NCBI RefSeq assembly: GCF_000422765.1
Contig: NZ_AUGR01000026.1
Location: 1 to 52,651 of the forward strand
Reading direction: 5' to 3'
DNA length: 52,651 bases
Source: Neptunomonas japonica DSM 18939
Lineage (GTDB): Bacteria; Pseudomonadota; Gammaproteobacteria; Pseudomonadales; Balneatricaceae
Both the position numbers and the translations under genes were made by a program. Positions within the stretch are counted from its first letter, which is position 1. Each line of letters opens with the position of its first letter. Below the pieces are notes generated by a model. That model was given only the letters and a program-made list of their open reading frames with translations, ran no database searches and was not told where the DNA came from. Below, piece after piece: positions 30,735 through 38,617 of this stretch.

Positions 30735-31190
30735 ATGAAGAAATTTTTTAAATATTTAGGGTTCGGGGTTTTAAGTGTTGTTGTATTCTTTGTCGCTATC
30801 ATTGTTATTACAAGCGTCGGTGGCATCGATAAAGAGGAGACATTCCCGCCATATATCGAGGAGGCTATCCCAAAGCTTACAACCTGGGAAATCGAGCAAT
30901 ACAAATTACTAATGTCTAAAGAAGGCATGGAGGCAGCTACGCCAGAACAATGGCAGTTATACCTTAATATGTTTAAAAAGCTTGGTACTCTTCAAAAAGT
31001 GGGTACGCCCGAACTTCAAAATTCTAGAGTAGCTTCAATGACATCATCAGGTACAACAACATATGCGACATATTTGGTTCCGCTTACCTTTGATACCGGT
31101 GAAGCCCATGTTCAACTTGGATTACAACACAATAGCGAAACAATAGAGATAAATAATGTTCGTTTTCTATCAGATTTATTGCTCAAGTAA
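30735..31190 (+). CDS. Cassette-encoded membrane-anchored protein, unknown function
   Basis: The 151-residue product follows AGGAAGTT. It has a short basic start, one membrane helix (LGFGVLSVVVFFVAIIVIT) and a soluble, probably periplasmic, domain. The domain includes a helical part (LTTWEIEQYKLLMSKEGMEA) and a beta-rich C-terminal half (TYATYLVPLTFDTGEAHVQL). I do not recognise the family. It begins 19 bp after the inferred cassette start and stops 1 bp before attC, the standard one-gene cassette layout. Confidence 0.75.
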   Translation: MKKFFKYLGFGVLSVVVFFVAIIVITSVGGIDKEETFPPYIEEAIPKLTTWEIEQYKLLMSKEGMEAATPEQWQLYLNMFKKLGTLQKVGTPELQNSRVASMTSSGTTTYATYLVPLTFDTGEAHVQLGLQHNSETIEINNVRFLSDLLLK

Positions 31191-31191
31191 A

Positions 31192-31264
31192 GCATGTAAC
31201 AAAGCCATCAAATCGACCGCTTTACGCTGCGCTTCAAGCGGCAATTTATGGCGGCGTTAGCAGT
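31192..31264 (+). repeat. attC recombination site
   Basis: The site begins GCATGTAAC and ends GCGTTAGCA. Inside, GCCAT pairs with ATGGC, AAAT with ATTT, and CCGCTT with AAGCGG around a 13-nt terminal loop, with unpaired bases between boxes. This is the imperfect hairpin recognised by integron integrases. The recombination point would be G31256/T31257. It separates two genes by about 85 bp, as expected in a cassette array. Confidence 0.85.
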
Positions 31265-31275
31265 CAAGGAGTCTC

Positions 31276-32136
31276 ATGTCGGAGCAGAGTAATAAAAATA
31301 ATGGATTTGTTCGCACACTAATTGTGCTTTTTTGCTTGATGTTAGTTGCAATGGTTTTTTACAACTACTTTTGTGTTGCACCTAAAGGTGAGATAAATAC
31401 TGGAATAATTAGCCTAATTTCTATTTTATTGGTATTAGTACTTTCAGAGTCTTTTGATAACTTTTCGATTGGAAAGCTAATATCCGTAACTAGAGAAGTT
31501 AAGAAAAAAGAGGGAGCGGTAAAAGAGCTAGAACAAAAAAATACTGCCTTATTAAATCAACTAATCACAATATCTAACAGTCAAAAACAGGAACAAAACC
31601 ATACTAACGTTTATGGTGATTATCATGAAACACCACAGCAACAAAAAGCGAACAACCAGAAAACGGAGTTAAGAGAAAACGAGGATGAAGTTAAAAAGTT
31701 ACTGGATAGAATCGGAGATTCTATCGTAATTAATGAATATGAAGATCATATAAAAAGAGATTTAGAAGCTCGAGATCTTGATTGTGATAGTGATACTGCC
31801 AAAATTTTGATTAAGCACCTTGCAGGTACTCAAATATCGCTTAATTTTGAGGCTTTAAACCAAGATATTTTCACAAGCCAAATCGAATTACTTCGTATAC
31901 TAAATGATGCAATACCTGATGGTAAACCTCCTGCTTTCGTAGATGAGTTCGCACAAAATATAATTATAAAAAATTCTGATGTATTGAAAGAATGGACACC
32001 AGAAAGCTATTTAGAATATTTATACGCAAAGCAACTCATTGTTAATGAAGAAAATAATATTCGAATTACAAATATAGGCGTAGAGTACTTGTCGTGGTTA
32101 GTAAAGAGTGGTCGTAGTCGAAGCAATAGCTTATAA
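31276..32136 (+). CDS. Cassette-encoded two-helix membrane protein with coiled coil, unknown function
   Basis: ATG 31276 follows AAGGAGTCTC, 19 bp after the recombination point. The 286-residue product has two membrane helices (TLIVLFCLMLVAMVFYNYF and GIISLISILLVLVLSESF), then a coiled coil (KKKEGAVKELEQKNTALLNQ). A Gln/Asn-rich linker and a cytoplasmic helical domain follow. The last 50 residues (YLEYLYAKQLIVNEENNIRI, TNIGVEYLSWL) look like a winged-helix module. I cannot assign a family. Codons are more A/T-rich than in flanking genes. The layout resembles some cassette- or island-borne defence effectors, but that is speculative. Confidence 0.75.
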   Translation: MSEQSNKNNGFVRTLIVLFCLMLVAMVFYNYFCVAPKGEINTGIISLISILLVLVLSESFDNFSIGKLISVTREVKKKEGAVKELEQKNTALLNQLITISNSQKQEQNHTNVYGDYHETPQQQKANNQKTELRENEDEVKKLLDRIGDSIVINEYEDHIKRDLEARDLDCDSDTAKILIKHLAGTQISLNFEALNQDIFTSQIELLRILNDAIPDGKPPAFVDEFAQNIIIKNSDVLKEWTPESYLEYLYAKQLIVNEENNIRITNIGVEYLSWLVKSGRSRSNSL

Positions 32137-32137
32137 A

Positions 32138-32226
32138 ACTGCTAACACATATGAGCCTTCTCAAGTAAATAGGCCAAAGTAACTCTTATCGGCCGCGTCA
32201 GCGGCCAATTATAAAACCATTAGCAA
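32138..32226 (+). repeat. Degraded attC-like site
   Basis: ACTGCTAAC at 32138-32146 is the exact complement of the start of this cassette. TGCTAA can pair with TTAGCA at 32221-32226, and an internal hairpin GGCCGC / GCGGCC has a GTCA loop. The expected 3' GTT reads ATT, and the arms between are poorly paired. The site therefore looks mutated or disrupted; a nearby IS110-family remnant may be the cause. Confidence 0.5.
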
Positions 32227-32232
32227 GACCGT

Positions 32233-32460
32233 TTACTTCATCTGTCTTTGTCGGCTGTTAAGTGTACTTACAGCAAACATACCACTAGCACTTATTCGGG
32301 CGCGTAGAGGCTCTCTTATTGCGATGTTATAGGGTTCGATCAACTGATAGACTGCTTCTGGATTGGCGAGTACTTCTTTATGGAGCAGTGTATTAGCATC
32401 TTGATCGATGATACCGGCGTAAAGAGAGCGGGCATGAAAATCGATTCCGCAATAAGTATC
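32233..32460 (-). pseudogene. IS110-family transposase fragment
   Basis: The minus-strand frame reads DTYCGIDFHARSLYAGIIDQ and continues DANTLLHKEVLANPEAVYQL, the N-terminal DEDD domain start of IS110/IS1111 transposases, including the first catalytic Asp. An in-frame TGA lies one codon before it, so the start codon is lost. After about 50 residues the similarity fades and the frame stops at 32233. It is a remnant only, inserted between a degraded attC and the toxin-antitoxin genes. IS1111-attC elements of this family are known to target attC sites. Confidence 0.7.
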
Positions 32461-32533
32461 AAGTCAAAGCACACGAACGCAGTAAGCTGCACCGGTGTTT
32501 GAGACGTCAGCTGTATTTCCAAAATTGTTTTTG

Positions 32534-32554
32534 TAGTGATACTCTAGTGATACT
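32534..32554 (+). promoter_or_regulatory. Direct-repeat operator of the toxin-antitoxin pair
   Basis: TAGTGATACT occurs at 32534-32543 and again at 32545-32554, an 11-bp period that puts both copies on one face of the helix. It ends 18 bp before the antitoxin start. A Phd/YefM antitoxin would be expected to bind such repeats and repress its own promoter. Confidence 0.6.
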
Positions 32555-32572
32555 ATTTTGTGTGGGGTTTTT

Positions 32573-32830
32573 ATGAGAGTAGAATTAGTAACAACATTGA
32601 AGCGTCAAGCAACGAAAATCTTATCTGAGCTTCATTCTTCTAAAGAGCCTGTATTAATTACCGAGCATGGACAACCCTCTGCATACCTTGTCGATGTTGA
32701 TGATTTCGAATTTATGCAAAAACGTATGCAAATTCTTGAGGCTTTAGCTAAAGGCGAACAGGCAATTAGCCGAGGGGAAACCACATCAAATATTGAAGCT
32801 AAAGAAAAAATGAATAAATGGCTGAAATAA
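32573..32830 (+). CDS. Phd/YefM-family antitoxin
   Basis: ATG 32573 (MRVELVTTLKRQATKILSEL) gives 85 residues and is preferred to the in-frame TTG 15 bp upstream; GGGG precedes it. The N-terminal Phd/YefM DNA-binding fold is evident in KEPVLITEHGQPSAYLVDVD. The C-terminal helix should wrap the toxin. It overlaps the toxin gene by 13 bp, so translation is coupled. Confidence 0.88.
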   Translation: MRVELVTTLKRQATKILSELHSSKEPVLITEHGQPSAYLVDVDDFEFMQKRMQILEALAKGEQAISRGETTSNIEAKEKMNKWLK

Positions 32831-33117
32831 TTTGGACGAATCCTGCTCTGGGTGATCTAAACGATATAGCTGAATACATTGCTCTGAGTAATCTTCTGTC
32901 AGCTAAAAAATTGGTAACAAAAATCTTTGATAAAACTGATCGTCTTGAGGCGTTTCCGGAATCAGGAAAGAAGCCAATTGAGTTAAGTAATCTAAATTAC
33001 CGAGAAGTCGTCGTGAATCCTTGTCGTATATTTTACAAAATAGACAACGATAAGGTTTATATTTTGCATGTTATGAGGCAAGAACGTGACTTGCGAAAGC
33101 TCTTGTTGTTAACGTAA
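32818..33117 (+). CDS. RelE/ParE-family toxin
   Basis: The 99-residue product starts MAEIIWTNPALGDLNDIAEY and has FPESGKKPIELSNLNYREVV and CRIFYKIDNDKVYILHVMRQ. These are typical of ParE/RelE-fold toxins, closer to ParE, which poisons gyrase, than to ribosome-dependent RelE. The target is not provable here. It forms an overlapping operon with the antitoxin. Such pairs are common in large cassette arrays, where they stabilise the array. Confidence 0.88.
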   Translation: MAEIIWTNPALGDLNDIAEYIALSNLLSAKKLVTKIFDKTDRLEAFPESGKKPIELSNLNYREVVVNPCRIFYKIDNDKVYILHVMRQERDLRKLLLLT

Positions 33118-33180
33118 CAAACAGCTCACAAGCTGCTTAAGCGGAATATAACAGTTCTATCGCTTTGCGATTACATCCAA
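33113..33180 (+). repeat. Possible truncated attC after the toxin gene
   Basis: CGTAACAAA right at the toxin stop codon matches the beginning of the convincing attC (GTAACAAA), and self-complementary segments follow (CAGCT / AGCTG, ATCGC / GCGAT). No GTTRRRY end is found before the ggt terminator. It may be the broken right edge of the cassette cluster. Confidence 0.3.
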
Positions 33181-33185
33181 CTAAT

Positions 33186-33217
33186 AAAAGTGAGCCCAAT
33201 AACTCAGGCCCACTTTA
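33186..33217 (-). terminator. Terminator of ggt
   Basis: Read on the minus strand, AAAGTGGGCC and GGCTCACTTT pair with one mismatch and are followed by TTTTATTAG. It lies about 60 bp after the ggt stop codon. Confidence 0.7.
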
Positions 33218-33277
33218 GGTAAATGCTTAATGCGGAGTATGAGTTCTGATGAATTTTTATCACGCAGGTTCTAAATG

Positions 33278-35041
33278 TTAGTCCCCGTATGCCTCTCCCT
33301 CTCTGCGTGGGTCGGCTGCTCCTGTAAGTTTATTATCTTTCAATAAAATAGCGTGAATGCCCGAGTTTAAGTCCCGTACATTAACTTTATAGCCCATCGT
33401 TTCTAGTGGTGTTTTGAACTGCTCGGCACTGGTGCCTTTTTCTAGGTCGTAGGTGCCAAAGCGGTTTACAAGGTGGGGTAGGTTGATGGCTTCTTGAATC
33501 GGCATATCCCAATCAAAGTGGGCTATTAAGGTGTTAGCCACGTAACCGATAATGCGTGAGCCACCGGGTGAGCCGATAGCCATATAGGGTGCGTTATCTT
33601 TCATCACAATGCTGGGCGACATAGATGAGCGTGGGCGCTTGCCGGGTTCTAGGCGGTTGGCGATTGGGTAGCCATTTTTATGTGAAGCAAATGAGAAGTC
33701 AGTTAACTCGTTGTTGAGTAAAAAACCGTTACTCATTAAGCGTGAGCCAAAGCCGTTTTCGATAGTGGTTGTCATTGAGACAATATTGCCCTCTTTATCC
33801 GCTATTACAAAGTGGCTGGTTGATGGAAGCTCAATTGACTCGTCATCTGCAAGTGCAACTTTTTGCATGCTCCTCCATGCAGGTTCTCCTGCTGTTACTT
33901 GTTCTTTGCTAAGGGCCGTTCCTAGTGTTATCAGTTTGGCGCGTTCTGCTAAGTAGCTTGGATCAAGCAGCCCTTGGGGCATCGGCACATAATCACTATC
34001 AGCCATGTAGCGTCCTCGATCAGCAAAGGCTAAACGTGATGCGTCGCCGATTACTTGCCAAGATTGTGGGCTGTCTTTTCCTAAGCTTCTTAAATCAAAG
34101 TTACTTGAGATGCCAAGAATTTGCCCAACGGTTAGGGCGCCTGAGCTTGGTGGCCCCATGCCACATACATCATATTGATGATAAGGCGCACAGGTAGCAG
34201 GGCGCTCTTTTACTTGGTAGGCCGCAAAATCACGGGCGGATAAAACGCCGGGGTTGCCATCTGCTGAACGTACTCTAGAGACAATATCCTGCGCTATTTT
34301 TCCATTGTAGAAAGCATCGGCGCCATTACCAGCTAATGTTGTTAGCGTGTCAGCATATTTTTGGTTTTTGAGGCGTTGCCCTGCAGAGAGCGGCGAGCCA
34401 TCTTCATTGAAAAAATATGCCTTAGTATCTGGATAGCGGCTTAGGCGCTCAGCGTCAGCGGCAATTGAGCTCGCTAAACGTGGTGAAACAATAAAGCCCT
34501 GCTGTGCTTGGCTAATGGCAGGTTTTAGTAAAGACTCCCATGATTGTTTCCCGTAGCGTTTATGGACGCTTTCTAATAGCTTTACGGTACCGGGCGTACC
34601 TACAGAGCGCCCGCCAACTACCGCATCATAAAACTTCATGGTGCTGCCGTCAGCGTTTTGGAATAGCTCAGGTGTTGCTGCTAGCGGTGCTGTTTCACGC
34701 CCATCAAAGGTAGTGACCTGCTTCGTTTTAGCGTCGTAATAAACGAGAAATGCACCACCACCGAGCCCTGATGATTGTGGCTCAACAAGGCCAAGCATGA
34801 CTTGCACGGCGACCAGCGCATCAGCAGCGGAACCTCCTGCTTTTAGTACCTCATAACCAGCCTTTGCCGCCAGTGGGTTTGCTGCAGCAACCATATAGTC
34901 TTTAGCGGATACGCTAGTTTTGGTGCTAGTGCCACTTGCAACTTCCGGAGCCACGGAGTCCGCCACTTGAGAGGTGGCCAGGGCAGGTGTTGAGACAAGC
35001 GCCGCACTGATTAAAATAGCGAGAGTGTTATGTTTTAACAT
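33278..35041 (-). CDS. ggt: Gamma-glutamyltransferase (periplasmic)
   Basis: ATG 35041 lies 8 nt after AAAGGA and is preferred to the in-frame ATG at 35050, which abuts it. The 587-residue product has a signal peptide (MLKHNTLAILISAALVSTPA, cleavage near ALA). It has the autoprocessing/nucleophile threonine in STSHFVIADKEGN (Thr408) and later motifs PRSSMSPSIV and GSPGGSRIIGYV of the small subunit. The precursor self-cleaves into two subunits and removes gamma-glutamyl groups from glutathione in the periplasm. Cysteinylglycine released this way would feed the sulfur amino-acid genes next to it. Confidence 0.93.
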   Translation of the reverse strand: MLKHNTLAILISAALVSTPALATSQVADSVAPEVASGTSTKTSVSAKDYMVAAANPLAAKAGYEVLKAGGSAADALVAVQVMLGLVEPQSSGLGGGAFLVYYDAKTKQVTTFDGRETAPLAATPELFQNADGSTMKFYDAVVGGRSVGTPGTVKLLESVHKRYGKQSWESLLKPAISQAQQGFIVSPRLASSIAADAERLSRYPDTKAYFFNEDGSPLSAGQRLKNQKYADTLTTLAGNGADAFYNGKIAQDIVSRVRSADGNPGVLSARDFAAYQVKERPATCAPYHQYDVCGMGPPSSGALTVGQILGISSNFDLRSLGKDSPQSWQVIGDASRLAFADRGRYMADSDYVPMPQGLLDPSYLAERAKLITLGTALSKEQVTAGEPAWRSMQKVALADDESIELPSTSHFVIADKEGNIVSMTTTIENGFGSRLMSNGFLLNNELTDFSFASHKNGYPIANRLEPGKRPRSSMSPSIVMKDNAPYMAIGSPGGSRIIGYVANTLIAHFDWDMPIQEAINLPHLVNRFGTYDLEKGTSAEQFKTPLETMGYKVNVRDLNSGIHAILLKDNKLTGAADPRREGEAYGD

Positions 35042-35173
35042 TGTCAGCATCCTTTAATTTTTTATTGTTAGAGCCGTTGTTCAGTCTATGCATCAGTGTA
35101 TAAAGTGAAGTGCGCATTGGTGCACTTTCCTGTGCCATTATTACCTCCTTTTGTGCCATAAATTTTGATTCTT

Positions 35174-35656
35174 TTATTTGATGTGCGAAAGAGGCAAGGC
35201 CGTTCTATTTAATACCTGGCGCATCACAAAGCTCGTTCGGATACTCGAGACGCCTTCTATTTGGTTGAGCTCTTTCAATAAAAACTTTTCGTAATAAGAC
35301 ATATCGGGCATGACTACTTTTAACAGGTAGTCGGCATCGCTGCCAGTGATCAATGAGCACTCTAATACTTCGTTATAAGTTGAAATGCTCCGCTCGAAGT
35401 TATCCAGTGTTTTAGGTAGCTGTTTTTCAAGGCTTACATGGATAAAGATGGTTAAGGGTAATCCCAGCTCACTTTGGTTAAGAAGTGTGACTTGCTTGTC
35501 GATAATACCGGCATCTTCTAGTTGTCGAACTCGCCTAGAGCAAGGGGAGGGAGATAGCCCAACTTTGTCTGCCAACTCAAGATTACTGATATTGCCGTCA
35601 CGTTGAATTTCATCAAGAATTTTGCGGTCAATTCGGTCTAATTTTTTAATTGGCAT
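35174..35656 (-). CDS. Lrp/AsnC-family regulator
   Basis: The 160-residue product has the Lrp HTH (LDRIDRKILDEIQRDGNISN, LELADKVGLSPSPCSRRVRQ) and a C-terminal RAM ligand-binding domain (ECSLITGSDADYLLKVVMPD). It resembles the DecR/YbaO-type members that respond to cysteine. It is divergent from methionine gamma-lyase across 145 bp and is therefore its probable regulator. No clear ribosome-binding site is seen. Confidence 0.88.
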   Translation of the reverse strand: MPIKKLDRIDRKILDEIQRDGNISNLELADKVGLSPSPCSRRVRQLEDAGIIDKQVTLLNQSELGLPLTIFIHVSLEKQLPKTLDNFERSISTYNEVLECSLITGSDADYLLKVVMPDMSYYEKFLLKELNQIEGVSSIRTSFVMRQVLNRTALPLSHIK

Positions 35657-35801
35657 AATTAATCAAATTTTGTCTATTTTTTAGATTTGTGTGCCAATTT
35701 AAGTGTTATGTGGGTCGAATAAGACCAGATTGGCTACGCTATGATAGCTATTCTAACCACTTAGTTTTTTTAGAATCAAGCGTGTCTAAGTGGAGATTAT
35801 G

Positions 35802-36998
35802 ATGAACAATAATAAGAGCCTGTCTTTTTCAACCCGTGCAATCCATTCCGGTTACGATGCGTCTGAAAATGAAGGCGCATTAAATCCGCCTGTTTATATG
35901 ACATCCACCTTCTGCTTTGACAATGTAGAACAAGGCGCAGCACGCTTTGCTGGTGAAGAGCAGGGGCATTTTTATAGCCGTATTTCTAACCCGACGCAGG
36001 CACTACTAGAGACGCGTTTAGCTGATTTGGAGGATGGCGAAGCCGCTTTAGCTACCGCCTCAGGTATGGGGGCGATTACCGCCGCCTTATGGACACTGGT
36101 TGCGCCGGGAGACAGAGTCATAGCCGATAAAACCCTGTATGGCTGCACCTTTGCTTATCTTCAGCATGGCTTACGCAAGTTTGGTGTCGATGTTGAGTTT
36201 ATTGATTGTACCGATATTGAAGCAGTCGCTTCAGCCTTAACTGAAAACACTAAGGTTGTGTATTTTGAAAGCCCAGTGAACCCGAATATGCGTGTGATGG
36301 ATATCACAGCGATTAGCCAGTTAGTACATGACTATGACCCTAGTATCAAAGTGATGGTTGATAATACTTATTGTACGCCGGCGTTACAGCGGCCTCTTAA
36401 CTTAGGTGCGGATTTGGTAGTGCATTCAGCGACTAAATACTTGGGTGGTCACGGTGATTTGATAGCAGGGGCTGTGATTGGTAAGCAGTCGGTTATTGAT
36501 CAGATTCGTATTTTTGGATTAAAAGATATGACGGGTGCAGTGATTGCACCATTAACGGCGTTTTTGATTCTCCGCGGATTAAAAACACTCGAACTGCGCA
36601 TGGAACGCCATTGCAATAGTGCACAAGAAATAGCAACACGCTTGCAACAGCATAATACGGTTGAGAGTGTTTATTATCCTGGGCTTGTGGATAATCCTTA
36701 TCATGCGCTAGCTAAAGCTCAGATGACACGCAACGGTGGCATGATAGCAATGGAGCTAAAAGGGGGCTTTGCTTCGGGTGTGCAGTTTATGAATGAGCTT
36801 AAAATGATCAAAAGAGCAGTGAGCTTGGGTGATGCTGAAACACTATGCCAGCACCCTGCGAGCATGACTCACGCGACTTACACCCCAGAAGAAAGGGCTA
36901 AATACGGCATTAGTGAAGGTCTTGTTAGAATCTCTGTTGGTTTAGAAGATATCGAAGATATCTATGCCGATATAGCACAAGCATTACAGCGTGTCTGA
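35802..36998 (+). CDS. megL: Methionine gamma-lyase (PLP-dependent)
   Basis: ATG 35802 lies 6 nt after GGAG and gives 398 residues, the length of Pseudomonas MGL; ATG 35799 is also possible. FSTRAIHSGYD, AGEEQGHFYSRISNPTQALL, the active-site cysteine in LYGCTFAYL and the PLP lysine in VVHSATKYLGGHGDL match MGL closely. SLGDAETLCQHPASMTHATY completes the match. It splits L-methionine to methanethiol, 2-oxobutyrate and ammonia and can also act on cysteine and homocysteine. It is divergent from an Lrp-type regulator. Confidence 0.92.
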   Translation: MNNNKSLSFSTRAIHSGYDASENEGALNPPVYMTSTFCFDNVEQGAARFAGEEQGHFYSRISNPTQALLETRLADLEDGEAALATASGMGAITAALWTLVAPGDRVIADKTLYGCTFAYLQHGLRKFGVDVEFIDCTDIEAVASALTENTKVVYFESPVNPNMRVMDITAISQLVHDYDPSIKVMVDNTYCTPALQRPLNLGADLVVHSATKYLGGHGDLIAGAVIGKQSVIDQIRIFGLKDMTGAVIAPLTAFLILRGLKTLELRMERHCNSAQEIATRLQQHNTVESVYYPGLVDNPYHALAKAQMTRNGGMIAMELKGGFASGVQFMNELKMIKRAVSLGDAETLCQHPASMTHATYTPEERAKYGISEGLVRISVGLEDIEDIYADIAQALQRV

Positions 36999-37006
36999 TC
37001 TGTTTT

Positions 37007-37035
37007 ACGTGGCCTTAGGGCCACGTTCTATCTTG
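37007..37035. terminator. Bidirectional terminator between megL and tyrR-like gene
   Basis: ACGTGGCC / GGCCACGT is a perfect 8-bp stem with loop TTAG, followed by T-rich sequence on the plus strand. It sits in the 41-bp gap between the convergent genes and probably serves both. Confidence 0.75.
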
Positions 37036-37039
37036 TTCT

Positions 37040-38569
37040 TTAGGCAGGCTTGATCCCGTACTTTTTTAACTTTAACGCTATGGTGTTGTGAGATACCTGT
37101 AAGCGTTGCGCGAGCTTTCGCGAAGAGGGGTATTGTGGGTACAGCTCACTCAGTAAGGATTTTTCAAAGTTTTCTTGGGCCGCTTCCCAACTTCCAAATG
37201 TACCTAGGCTTCCGTTATCTGAGTTCTGTATTAGTTTTGAATCTACTAAGATGTCATGATCTTCAAGCATGTCGTCGTCTGACATAGCGACTGCTCTAAA
37301 TAAGACGTTCTGTAGCTCTCGAATATTACCTGGCCAGTGGTAGCTCATTAATAGATCTAAACCGCTTTCACCAATGTGAGGTGGCGTTCTATCAGTTTGC
37401 TCAGCAGCACGCATAATGAAGTGCTTACTGAGAGCTGGGATATCAGCTCGGCGATTACGCAGTGGTGGCACTTGGAGGTTTAACACATTGAGTCGATAGA
37501 ATAGATCTTCACGGAAAGTGTTGTCATCAGCCATGCTTAGTAAATCTCTATGCGTTGCACTGATGATACGGACATTTACCGAGATCTCCTTCTCTCCGCC
37601 AATACGCCTAAAAGAATACTCCTGCAAAAAGCGAAGTAGTTTAGCTTGCAGATAAGCAGACATTTCGCCTATTTCATCAAGAAATACAGAGCCGCCATCG
37701 GCAATTTCAAAAAGGCCGGGTTTTCCGTTTTTATTGGCCCCTGAAAAGGCCCCTGGCGCGTATCCGAATAACTCACTTTCGAGCAAATTTTCAGGTAGTG
37801 CCGCACAGTTTATCGCCATAAAAGGCGCATCTTTACGTGTGCCTTTCTCATGCAGCATGTGAGCTAGTAGCTCTTTCCCCGTCCCTGTTTCCCCTTGAAT
37901 GAGCACTGGCATATCTAAGCGAGAAAAGCGCTGTGTGTTTTTGATGAGTGTTTGGGTTGCTTCAGAGCTGCCAATGAGTGAAGTAATGCTGTCACTAGGT
38001 GTGTGGCTAACAGCAGATATTTGCTGCCCAATACGGCGTAAGCTTTGCAAAAGCAGTACGGCACCAGAGACTTGAGTTTCACTTTGGTTATAAGAGAAAA
38101 CAGGCGTGATATCGACGATAAATGCATGTCCTCCCACGTTGATATCCAGTGTTTTAGCTGTGCTTGATAAAATGGAGGAGAGGGGCCTGTCAATAAATTC
38201 GGCTAGTGACACTCCTTGTAATGAAGCCTTATCCATTTTGAGTAGGACTGCAGCTGCGGTGTTAGCTAATAAAATGCGGCCTTCAATATCGATATCTAAA
38301 ATAGGGTCTTGCAGCTTAGATAACACCGCATCTAAGTGTTGGCTACGTCGCTCGCCTGGTAGTAGGTCTACTTCAACTATTTCAGTAATGCCTTCTATAT
38401 TTTGTAAGCACTTTTTTAATTCATCAAGGGTGGCGTTATCGTCCAGCTCAACAAAGGTGTGATGTAAGTGCATCTCGACGGTTGCAAGGTTCCAATTTTG
38501 CTGAGAAAACACGGCGAGTATCTCTTGCGTGATGCCTATTCTGTCTTTTGATCGTATATCGAATCGCAT
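37040..38569 (-). CDS. TyrR/PhhR-like enhancer-binding regulator
   Basis: The 509-residue product has an N-terminal ACT domain (MRFDIRSKDRIGITQEILAV), a PAS domain around residues 80-180 and an AAA+ domain. The AAA+ domain has Walker A GETGTGKE (226-233), Walker B GGSVFLDEIGEM (292-303), and GAFSGA (273-278) in the place of the sigma-54 contact loop GAFTGA. The C-terminal Fis-like HTH is SSRKLAQRLQVSHNTIALKL. E. coli TyrR lacks that loop; Pseudomonas PhhR keeps it. The divergent operon has a sigma-54-type promoter and TyrR-box-like palindromes, so this protein is its likely activator. Confidence 0.88.
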   Translation of the reverse strand: MRFDIRSKDRIGITQEILAVFSQQNWNLATVEMHLHHTFVELDDNATLDELKKCLQNIEGITEIVEVDLLPGERRSQHLDAVLSKLQDPILDIDIEGRILLANTAAAVLLKMDKASLQGVSLAEFIDRPLSSILSSTAKTLDINVGGHAFIVDITPVFSYNQSETQVSGAVLLLQSLRRIGQQISAVSHTPSDSITSLIGSSEATQTLIKNTQRFSRLDMPVLIQGETGTGKELLAHMLHEKGTRKDAPFMAINCAALPENLLESELFGYAPGAFSGANKNGKPGLFEIADGGSVFLDEIGEMSAYLQAKLLRFLQEYSFRRIGGEKEISVNVRIISATHRDLLSMADDNTFREDLFYRLNVLNLQVPPLRNRRADIPALSKHFIMRAAEQTDRTPPHIGESGLDLLMSYHWPGNIRELQNVLFRAVAMSDDDMLEDHDILVDSKLIQNSDNGSLGTFGSWEAAQENFEKSLLSELYPQYPSSRKLAQRLQVSHNTIALKLKKYGIKPA

Positions 38570-38599
38570 CGGGCTTTATCCGTATTATTTTTATTACAG

Positions 38600-38617
38600 T
38601 GTAATTTTATTATTACA
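38600..38617. promoter_or_regulatory. TyrR-box-like palindrome
   Basis: TGTAAT-N6-ATTACA is a perfect palindrome with the geometry of a TyrR box (TGTAAA-N6-TTTACA). A weaker copy, TGTAAT-N6-GTGACA, lies at 38682-38699. Both are upstream of the sigma-54-type promoter at 38763, about 90-170 bp away, a good distance for an enhancer-binding protein. Confidence 0.6.

Larger units (their letters stand above)
30708..33180 (+). mobile_element. Integron gene-cassette cluster without integrase (CALIN-like)
   Basis: Three short gene units lie between the fadH and ggt terminators. The first starts at GTTACATGC (30708-30716) and its trailing attC begins GCATGTAAC (31192-31200), the exact reverse complement. 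The second starts at GTTAGCAGT (31256-31264) and is followed by ACTGCTAAC (32138-32146), again the exact reverse complement. This is the R'/R'' relation expected of each cassette and its own attC. The content (unknown membrane proteins, a toxin-antitoxin pair) and lower GC also fit. No intI gene is in the window. Confidence 0.75.

Noticed and set aside
32257-32263. GTTAAGT as the 3' core of the second attC
   Set aside because: It fits GTTRRRY, but it lies inside the frame of the IS110 remnant and the flanking arms do not pair convincingly.
32340-32522. 60-codon minus-strand frame overlapping the IS110 remnant
   Set aside because: A different frame of the same DNA carries the recognisable transposase motif.
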